Part shown: positions 1 through 7,141 of the stretch, piece by piece | How positions within the stretch are numbered: position 1 is the stretch's first letter | How the letters are laid out: each line of letters opens with the position of its first letter | Assembly: GCA_933822405.4 (NCBI GenBank) | Contig: CAKOGP040001877.1 | Span: 1 to 15,016, forward strand | Direction of reading: 5' to 3' | From: Cylindrotheca closterium | Taxonomy: Eukaryota; Bacillariophyta; Bacillariophyceae; Bacillariales; Bacillariaceae | DNA: 15,016 nt | Made by a program: the position numbers and the translations under genes | Notes under the pieces: model-generated | Told to the model about the DNA's origin: nothing | What the model saw: the letters and a program-made list of their open reading frames with translations, nothing else | The model's database searches: none

Positions 1-468
1 ACGAAGTTCATCCATTTCAACGGAACGTCCACGAATGAAATGAATCTTTAGGCAGGCTCGTTTTCAGCGAAGCCCAAGCTCTGCATTGCGCAGAATCTGT
101 CACCGGCACGTCAGTTTCCGTCATCCTGGCAGGGAATCTATGACATATCTGAGGACATTCCCAGCAAGTCTGCCATTTCAGGCCGCTCCTGGCTGGCGGT
201 CGAAGAAATATTCGGCTGGCGCGTACTGATATTTTTACGTGATGGGCCTGCTGGTTTGGGGGGTTGCGTTCAGATGATGGTCCTTTCGCTCGTTTACGTG
301 CGACCGACAGACGATACAGGACGAACTACAGACGATGGTTATAGAGTGACACGATTACTAAGAAGCGAACTTATCGAGAAAAAAAAACGTGCAGCCTGCA
401 CGCGGATTTGCAGCATGCAGAATCCACTTCCGGGTACCCCTACAGGCTGCATCCATTTTGCCGCGAGC
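1..468. other. Unassigned left-edge sequence
   Basis: No gene is recognisable here. The longest open frame (256-504, + strand) lacks protein-like composition and runs into the repeat that follows. A perfect 15-nt dyad, CGTGCAGCCTGCACG, lies at 388-402 just after an A8 run. The 10-mer CTGCATCCAT at 447-456 recurs at 1853-1862 on the far side of the next element and may be part of its target-site duplication. Confidence 0.4.
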
Positions 469-472
469 TGGA

Positions 473-513
473 ACGCACCACAACGTGCAACGCACGCAAT
501 TTAAATGTCCGTT
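473..513 (+). repeat. Left terminal inverted repeat of the fold-back element
   Basis: It pairs with 1799-1839. The matching blocks, in order, are ACGCACCACAACGT, AACGCACGC and GTCCGTT, separated by spacers of 2 and 9 nt that are the same length in both copies. This gives roughly 32 of 41 positions identical by eye. Confidence 0.7.
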
Positions 514-600
514 AATAGTTAAAAATGGTTTTATTGGAAAACGTTAAGTGTCCGTTTCCATTTTAGCGCGGGCGCACTGTGAAAATCGGGCATGCCCCGT

Positions 601-827
601 GCGTCAATTTGACGCAAAAACGGGCACGCCCCGCGTCAAATTAACGCAAATCTGCGTCAAATTAACGCAAATCTGCGTCAAATTGACGCAAATGTTTGCG
701 TCAAAATGACGCGTGACGCACGAAACTGCGTCAAATTGACGCAAGTTGCGTCAATCCCGCGTCAAACTCAAGAATTTGCGTGAATCCCGCGTCAAACAGA
801 TACAGTTGCGTCAATCCCGCGTCAAAC
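601..827. repeat. Left GCGTCAA/TTGACGC palindrome array
   Basis: About a dozen copies of GCGTCAA, many paired head to head with TTGACGC or TTAACGC to form dyads of the type TGCGTCAAATTGACGCA. Later units change to a CCCGCGTCAAAC form about 30 bp apart. Units and spacers are irregular, so this is not a CRISPR. The partner array is at 1558-1740. Confidence 0.75.
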
Positions 828-896
828 TCAAGGGAGGCTAGAAACACAATGTTATAAGAGCACAGTTCAGGTTCTGACATCAGCTACTTCATTATG

Positions 897-1109
897 CTAT
901 GAGCTACAGTTCTGGATTTGTTTATCAAGAGTACTTGGCTTCATATCCCAAAATTTCACAGTTCCAAGCTCTAAACCAATTTGGATTGATTCCAGGACAG
1001 CACCTAGTACCGCAAGTGTATGCTTATCATAGTTATGGATCCAAATACCTTGCAATGATTGGAACTTCTTCATCTTGCAAAAGACACATACTGCCTTGTT
1101 TTTTGGTGT
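897..1109 (-). pseudogene. Coding-like minus-strand fragment inside the fold-back element
   Basis: Read on the minus strand, this is an open frame of 70 codons ending in TAG at 897-899. It has protein-like composition (for example the segments GIWIHNYDKHTLAVLGAV and LGTVKFWDMKPSTLDKQI) but no start codon in a sensible place. An upstream minus-strand frame at 1233-1418 contains the segment MEIDKAGAHNGNDAIFQSRS and also looks coding-like. The two are in different frames, with stops between them. I do not recognise the protein family. It may be a decayed transposase or a host gene fragment captured by the element. Confidence 0.35.
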
Positions 1110-1557
1110 TCAACAAGAATGCTGGATGCAATAAGTCCTTAAACAATTGAGACAACAAGGAGAGCAGAAAGATGATCCTGAAAGGAATAGGAGACATTGC
1201 CAGATCCCTGGCCAAGTATGCCAAATCCATTCTCAAATATGTTTTCTATAAGATTTTTGAGCAGTACTATATCTGGGGGATTCCGTTGATGAGCAAGACA
1301 GGGATATCTGTTGGTGAATTTCATCAAGGGCTTCAAACTCCTCATTCATAAGGTTGTTGCTTCTTGATTGGAAAATAGCATCATTGCCATTATGTGCCCC
1401 AGCTTTGTCAATTTCCATCAGATCTATTGTTCAAAAAATGGGCAACTCTCATTGGAATGAGAGTGGGAACTCAAACTCTCATTCACTCACACACTCCAAT
1501 CTTTTTGGAACTGACACCAGTACGCGGGTTTCGTCCCGCGTGGAAGACACACAGGCC

Positions 1558-1740
1558 CGCGTTAAATTGACGCAACCCGCGTCAGTTGACGCGGAATCGG
1601 CGTTAAACTGACGCAACTCTGCGTCAAACTGACGCAACTCCGCGTCAAACTCCGCGTCAAACCAACGCAACTCCGCGTCAAACTAACGCAACTCGCGTCT
1701 TTCCCGCGTCAAAAGAAACGTCCCGCGTCAAAGACGCGGA
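1558..1740. repeat. Right GCGTCAA/TTGACGC palindrome array
   Basis: Partner of the left array. Units include GCGTTAAATTGACGC, GCGTCAAACTGACGC and GCGTCAAACTCC, and the block ends with a short dyad around GCGTCAAAGACGC. The inverted GTCCGTT motifs lie just outside. A hairpin-forming CTCTCATTGGAATGAGAG precedes the block at about 1446-1465. Confidence 0.75.
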
Positions 1741-1798
1741 GCATTTTAACGGACACATAAATATTATTTAAAAGCTAAAAAAATCCTTAAAACAATCT

Positions 1799-1839
1799 AA
1801 ACGGACAGATTTCGGGCGTGCGTTTGACGTTGTGGTGCG
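1799..1839 (-). repeat. Right terminal inverted repeat of the fold-back element
   Basis: Reverse-complement partner of 473-513 with identical block order and spacing: AACGGAC at 1799-1805, GCGTGCGTT at 1815-1823 and ACGTTGTGGTGCGT at 1826-1839. Confidence 0.7.
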
Positions 1840-1998
1840 TCCCTGCAGGAATCTGCATCCATCCTGCATTTTGAAATTGAATGATTTTGATTGGCCAATT
1901 CTCAATAGCGTTTCGAAGACCTCGACTCACAATTCACATCAAAATAATACGAAAAGACTCCATTGCACTTGATCTTCTGCTCTTTTCACTAGTGTATC

Positions 1999-2376
1999 AT
2001 GATGAATGCCTTGTCAATTCTTCCATTAGACTCTGATAGCGAGGACGATGATAACCTTCATTACAACATTGGTTTGAACAAACAGAATTACAGCGCGAAA
2101 ACATTACCACCCGGTGGCCAAGGAAAATACTGCTGCCATCGTCGCCCCCAATAAACATTCCTTCGGCAAATCTGTGATCCACTGCAAAAGCTCTTCACAA
2201 CGTTTGAATGCTCTGGCATCGCCAGTCGATCCTGGAGCAGCCACAGTGAAGTAAATGAATCGAAGTTTCGCCGCAAATTGCTTGGATATTCAGACCGTGG
2301 CGGTGACTATGCCCGAAAAAACGATGGTATCAATGAAAAGTATGAAAATACCGTTTCACAACACGTTGAATTTATA
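1999..2376 (+). pseudogene. Acidic-start reading frame with one in-frame stop, cut by an inverted repeat
   Basis: An ATG at 1999 opens a frame beginning MMNALSILPLDSDSEDDDN and stops at TAA 2152-2154. The same frame then stays open through 2376 with protein-like content (for example KFRRKLLGYSDRGGDYARK and INEKYENTVSQHVEFI) and enters the 58-bp inverted repeat at 2377. The simplest reading is a formerly longer gene with one nonsense change (CAA to TAA would suffice), later interrupted by the element 2377-3835. The frame also stays open beyond that element when the element and one ATA are removed. I do not recognise the family. Acidic N-termini of this kind occur in some transposases and in many nuclear proteins, so no function is assigned. 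It could instead be the 5' part of a spliced gene, with the TAA inside an intron. Confidence 0.4.
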
Positions 2377-2434
2377 AACAAGCACATTATATTTACCAAA
2401 AGACACCGGCACGGTCAGTCTGACCTCCACCTCC
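2377..2434 (+). repeat. Left 58-bp terminal inverted repeat
   Basis: It starts AACAAGCACATTATATTTAC and ends CTGACCTCCACCTCC. It is an exact reverse complement of 3778-3835. Perfect identity over 58 bp implies a recent duplication, transposition or gene-conversion event. Confidence 0.9.
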
Positions 2435-3202
2435 AACACAACGACTACACCCGGCTTGCTCGCAGAAATACTGCTCGCAGAAACAGCGAAGACAAAATAT
2501 TACACACATCACACATCACCACATAAAAAACATCACCACCAGAACGCACTGTTGCTGTCCTTTTGTTTTGTGTTGTTCCAACCCAATCCGTGAACAAGCT
2601 GAATCTTCCTTCTTCTTTCATTAGTACTAGCCAGTGGCACTTCCAATTCCTCAGAGACGGGTTCTTCCTTCATCCGCTTCTGCATACTGAGCTTTTTACA
2701 TATCTGTTCCTCAACTTTCATTGCGCAGAGTGACAAACAGTATGTAGCATAAAAGCTTCATTGTGTTGTGCCAAGTCCTCGCTTTAACAGGTTGGAGATT
2801 TGGTGCATTGGAGTAATGAAGATGGCTGGATCGTCTGCAGGTATGGATGCTGCTGTGCTACTGTCATCAAGAAAAGGAGGGCTAGGGTTTGACTATGACT
2901 GGTGACATCTCAGTTTCTAGCGGCCCCACACTTTCCTACACTAGTTACAACTGGGACAATGATACCGCCACTAGATTTTCAATTCAAGCCATGTTGTTCA
3001 CCATGTTGGGAGCCAGCACTCTGGGAATAATCAAAAGTTGGTCTTGTCAGACGGTATTGTCAGACTGGGACTTCATTTGTAAGGATATGCTGAGTTGCCT
3101 CCACCATCCGCAGCTTTCTTGTCGTCATCTCCTGATACACTGCATTGCCTCTGCGAGCGCTATCATGGATTGTCATTATGATTGTCATCGTTGTCTTCAT
3201 TG

Positions 3203-3388
3203 TTATTGTTGATACAGCAGTGTATGTAGTGTCTGCTTTATTTGACGCAAAACAATACTCGGCTTTGCATCATCACCACCACATAGATGATTCAGAGATG
3301 GTTCAATAGTCTTGTTCGAAAGGCTCATTGGCTTCCTTCAGCCACCTTCGTCCCTTGTTGGCAGCACCTGCTTTTCAGTCTGCAACAT
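3203..3388 (-). pseudogene. Decayed minus-strand coding fragment in the 58-bp-repeat element
   Basis: Read on the minus strand from ATG at 3388, this frame gives 61 codons with one internal TGA (3338-3340), ending at TAA 3203-3205. The content is protein-like, for example LQTEKQVLPTRDEGG before the stop and KTIEPSLNHLCGGDDAKPSI after it. A TAG lies a few codons upstream of the ATG, so the true 5' end is elsewhere or lost. I do not recognise the family. Its position between perfect inverted repeats makes a transposase remnant the natural guess. Confidence 0.3.
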
Positions 3389-3777
3389 GTAATCATTCTA
3401 CAAGGCGGCAACTGCTTTGTTGCTTTTCAGGTTTTGCTCTCTTGTCTAGTTTGATATTTTTCATATTCCCCACACTGATTTGTGTGGACACATTGCAAAG
3501 ACGGAGGGAGCAGTGTACCGGTACCAGCACCAAAATCATATTAGATATAGTATATGTACAGTCAAATCGTATCTAGTAGAGCCAACAGCTCTTTTACTTT
3601 GTCTTCAGGTAAAAAGCTTTGATTCCGCTACCGACTTTTGAGTACAAATAGTAACTATCGTATCATATAGTATAAACTACAAGCAGCATTTGAATACAAG
3701 CAGTATTTGAACTTGTGAAAATTCGTGAATTATTTGATGGGTCTGTCCTTCCACTCCGATTTGGTTCACCAGATGTG

Positions 3778-3835
3778 GGAGGTGGAGGTCAGACTGACCG
3801 TGCCGGTGTCTTTTGGTAAATATAATGTGCTTGTT
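3778..3835 (-). repeat. Right 58-bp terminal inverted repeat
   Basis: Exact reverse complement of 2377-2434. It begins GGAGGTGGAGGTCAGACTGA and ends just before ATA at 3836. Confidence 0.9.
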
Positions 3836-4139
3836 ATACGAGTAATGAGCCGTTTGACCTATGCGACTACTACAATGCATGCAGGCCAATTTTTGAATTT
3901 CGTATTATCGAAACGGAAACAAGCATGCATTCTGCAGCAAAAAAATCAAAATGCAATGCACGCTGCACGCTGCACGCGAAAAGGGGTTCGATAATATCGC
4001 ACCTAAGTGACAGTACAGTACAGTATGTACCAGCCAGAAACTCATGGCACAATGGCCCATATCCCATTCGTGATGGACCATCCGCTGGAGCATCTGGACT
4101 CGCACTGAGCCATATACTGCCTTGCATCGAATCTAAAAG
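3836..4139 (+). promoter_or_regulatory. Upstream region of eEF2 (promoter inferred by position)
   Basis: No gene is assigned. The stretch holds short local repeats: CACGCTG/CACGCTGCACG units at about 3959-3977 and ACAGTACAGTACAGTATGTAC at about 4011-4028. Its place immediately 5' of the inferred eEF2 start makes it the likely core promoter and 5' UTR. No TATA box or other named element can be supported. A frame at 3725-3994 is open, but its 3' half is repetitive. Confidence 0.3.
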
Positions 4140-6964
4140 ATGGTGCGTAAGATGGAGCGTTCTATAGAGACAAGAGAGAGAGAGAGGGAGAGGGAGAGGG
4201 ATCGTGCTGCTATCTGATGCTGCGTTAGGAGGCAGTGCTGCACTGCTCTACTGACTGTTCAAGGATAGGATACAAACATGCACGTTTCCAATCTCATCAC
4301 AATGATGCCCGGCCTTTTAGCTCTTTTTTAAATTGAAACCATAACGCTGACAAACTATGTTGCTTTATGTTACAGGTGAATTTCACAGTTGATCAAATGA
4401 GGTCCATAATGGACCTCAAACACAACATCCGTTCAATGTCTGTTATTGCCCACGTTGATCACGGCAAGACCACCCTTACGGATTCGTTGGTTCAAAAGGC
4501 CGGTATTATTTCCTCAAAGGCAGCCGGTGGCGCACGCTACACTGATACTCGAGCCGATGAAGCTGAACGCGGTATCACGATCAAGTCCACTGGTATCTCT
4601 ATGTTTTTCGAGTATGACATGAAGGCAGGAGAAGCTTCTGGGCTCAGTGCCGAGGAACAACAAGAGCTTGCAGCTGAGATTGCCGAGAAACAGGACGCAC
4701 AAGCCAACGTTCAAATTGGAGAAAACTCTTACCTTATCAATCTGATCGACTCGCCTGGTCACGTTGACTTTTCCTCTGAGGTCACAGCTGCATTGCGTGT
4801 GACTGACGGAGCCTTAGTTGTTGTTGATACAATTGATGGAGTCTGTGTTCAAACCGAAACGGTCCTTCGTCAAGCGATTAGTGAACGTGTCCGACCAGTT
4901 CTCATGGTTAACAAGGTGGATCGCGCCCTTCTCGAACTGCAACTTCCAGCTGAAGAACTCTACCAAGCCTTTTGCCGATCCATCGAGTCCGTGAACGTGA
5001 TTGTTGCGACCTACAACGACGAAAAGCTCGGCGATGTTCAAGTTGACCCCACTGCTGGGACTGTTGCCTTCGGATCTGGTCTTCATCAATGGGCCTTTAC
5101 ATTGAAGCGATTCGCCAAGACGTATGGAGCTAAATTCAACGTCCCAGAAGAGAAGATGATGTCCAAGCTTTGGGGAGATTGGTACTTTGATGCATCTCGA
5201 AAGGTCTGGACCACCTCTGACAAGGGAGGAACGCTCGAGCGCGCATTTTGTCAGTTCATTGCAACCCCCATTACAACTCTTTTCGAAGCCATCATGGCCG
5301 AGAAGCACGGAAAGGTCAAGAAGATGTTGAAGGCCATTGGTGTTGAGTTGAAGTCTGACGAAAAGGAACTTGTTGGAAAGCAACTTTTGAAGCGTGTAAT
5401 GCAAAAATGGCTTCCAGCGGGAGATACCGTTTTAGAGATGATCGTACTCCACCTTCCGTCTCCTGCAAGGGCTCAAAAATACCGTGTCGAAACCCTCTAT
5501 GATGGCCCTCTTGATGACAAGACTGCCCAAGCCATCCGCACTTGCGATACATCCGAAGGAGCGCCGCTTTGTATGTACATTTCCAAGATGGTTCCCACAT
5601 CTGATAAAGGAAGATTCTACGCTTTTGGTCGTGTCTTCTCGGGAACGATTGCCACTGGACAAAAGGTCAGAATCATGGGTCCCAATTATGTGCCTGCAAA
5701 GAAGACTGAGTTGTGGGTCAAGAATATCCAGCGTACCGTCATCATGATGGGTAAATACACCGAGCAAGTATCTGATGTTCCTGCCGGAAACACCTGTGCT
5801 TTGGTTGGAGTCGATCAATACTTGTTGAAGTCTGGAACCATCTGTACCGAGGAAGATGCTCATTGTGTTAAGACTATGAAATTCTCAGTGTCACCTGTTG
5901 TTCGTTGTGCTGTTGAGCCGAAGAACTCTGCTGACCTTCCAAAGTTAGTTGAAGGTATGAAGCGTCTAGCCAAATCGGATCCAATGGTTTTATGTTACAC
6001 TGAGGAGTCTGGAGAACACATCATTGCTGCCTCTGGAGAACTTCACCTTGAGATTTGTTTGCAAGATCTGCAAAATGACTTCATGGGGACTCAGGTTAAG
6101 GTTTCAGACCCCGTAGTTTCTTTCCGTGAGACCTGTACCGCAAAGTCCAACCAAACTTGTCTTGCCAAGTCTGCAAACAAGCACAACCGTCTTTTCGTCG
6201 AAGCCGAGCCACTTACCCCAGAACTCTGTGTCGCCATCGACGATGGCGAAATCCGTCCTGGAATCGATGCCAAGATTTTGGGAAGAACTCTTGCTGATGA
6301 TTTCGGATGGGATGTCACTGAAGCCAGGAAGATCTGGGCATTTGGTCCAGAAGGAACCGGGCCAAACCTTTTCGTCGATACCACCAAGGGTGTGAACTAC
6401 TTGGCTGAAATCAAGGAATCTGTTGTTGGAGGTTTTGCTTGGGCTTCTCAAAATGGTCCTCTTTGTGAAGAACAAATGCGTGGAACGCGATACAACCTTA
6501 TGGATGTTGTCCTTCATGCCGATGCCATTCATCGTGGAATGGGTCAGATCATGCCTACCGCCCGTCGTGTTTGCTTCTCTTCAATGCTTTCTGGTGAACC
6601 AGGAATTCTCGAACCTGTTTACCTGTGCAATATCTCCGTTCCTCAAGATGCGATGGGTAATGTGTACGGTGTTTTGACTCGTCGTCGTGGACATGTCTTC
6701 ACCGAGGAACAACGCCCGGGAACACCAATGATGACCCTTCTTGCATACTTGCCTGTTATGGAATCCTTCGGCTTCACAGCCGATCTCCGTTCCAACACCG
6801 GTGGCAAGGCCTTCCCACAATGTTCTTTCGATCACTGGGAAGCTATGTCCGGGTCTCCTTACGACGATGGTACCAAGACTCAAGAAGTCGTTTTAAGTGT
6901 GCGAAAACGGAAAGGTCTTGCTGAAGGTGTGCCAGAACTCAGCAAGTACCTCGACAAGCTCTAA
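4140..6964 (+). CDS. EEF2: Translation elongation factor 2 (eEF2)
   Basis: Ribosomal translocase GTPase of cytosolic translation. The main frame (4367-6964) contains every hallmark: the P-loop AHVDHGKTT, the switch I segment [15 protein letters not shown], and NKVDR. The C-terminal tip loop [18 protein letters not shown] has the diphthamide histidine at codon 6530-6532. A TDTR segment equivalent to the eEF2-kinase site region is present. Length is normal for the family (about 840-865 aa). The literal frame begins [10 protein letters not shown], but eEF2 proteins begin MVNFTVDQ. The bases just before GTG-AAT read TTATGTTACAG, a 3' splice site. I therefore place the true ATG at 4140-4142, followed by a GTGCGT donor and a 233-bp intron, giving a join of 4140-4142 with 4376-6964 and 863 aa. 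The diphthamide loop has GMGQ instead of the common GGGQ. The gene is convergent with the kinesin and uses standard stop codons throughout. Confidence 0.97.
4143..4375 (+). other. Inferred eEF2 intron directly after the start codon
   Basis: Donor ATG|GTGCGT at 4143, acceptor TTTATGTTACAG at 4375, 233 bp, phase 0. This is the only ATG followed by GT in the 500 bp upstream, and its context is AAAAGATGG. The intron includes a GA-rich run (4169-4200) and a T-rich 3' part. The call rests on restoring the conserved MVNFTVDQ N-terminus; a transcript read would settle it. Confidence 0.65.
4169..4200 (+). repeat. GA-rich simple repeat
   Basis: Pure purine stretch of GAGAGAGA followed by GGGAGA units, inside the inferred eEF2 first intron. 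Confidence 0.85.
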
Positions 6965-7141
6965 TTTGGTTTGCAGATGACTACTTGAACGAATAATGGA
7001 GATTTATTGCGTTTGTGCACGTAATGCTTGTAGATATTAGTTCTGCTGCTCCTTTATTATTGCTGCTCCCATATTATTGGTAACTGTAGTTCTCATTCGA
7101 TTGACTTATTTTCTACCAGCAAAATCATCGACTGCAAAGCG

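Larger units (their letters stand above)
469..1843. mobile_element. Fold-back or Mutator-like element with GCGTCAA palindrome arrays
   Basis: About 1.37 kb bounded by inverted repeats that match in order and spacing. Blocks of 14, 9 and 7 identical bases lie at 473-513 and again, reverse-complemented, at 1799-1839. A second inverted GTGTCCGTT follows inside (548-556 and 1748-1756). Next, on both sides, come dense arrays of GCGTCAA/TTGACGC units, so the whole element could fold into a long stem. The core (about 840-1500) differs in composition and holds coding-like minus-strand sequence. Long compound inverted repeats made of small subrepeats are typical of fold-back elements. The 10-bp direct repeat CTGCATCCAT outside both ends (447-456, 1853-1862) would suit the 8-11 bp target duplication of Mutator-like elements, but it sits 12-16 bp beyond the inverted repeats. 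No transposase is recognisable, so the element is probably non-autonomous. The class is inferred. Confidence 0.6.
2377..3835. mobile_element. 1.46-kb element with perfect 58-bp terminal inverted repeats
   Basis: Bases 2377-2434 and 3778-3835 are exact reverse complements over 58 bp, and similarity stops abruptly on both sides. The trinucleotide ATA directly flanks both ends (2374-2376 and 3836-3838), compatible with a 3-bp target duplication. Each repeat contains the small dyad GGTCAGTCTGACC. Between them no intact gene is visible, but minus-strand coding-like pieces survive: 3203-3388 has one internal TGA, and 2533-2736 contains the segments ICKKLSMQKRMKEEPVSEEL and IQLVHGLGWNNTKQK. The decayed interior on the strand opposite to eEF2 suggests a dead DNA transposon or a large non-autonomous derivative. 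The superfamily is not determined. Confidence 0.65.

Noticed and set aside
601..827. CRISPR-like array of regularly repeated GCGTCAA units
   Set aside because: Spacers are only a few bases and not unique, units are inverted in pairs, and the genome is eukaryotic.
2889..3212. 107-aa plus-strand frame within the 58-bp-repeat element
   Set aside because: Its end is a His/Cys-rich low-complexity run produced by CAT/TGT repeats, and the opposite strand looks more protein-like in places.
4814..5404. 196-aa minus-strand open frame inside eEF2
   Set aside because: It is antisense to strongly conserved eEF2 codons and has no protein-like domain; it is a by-product of biased codon use.
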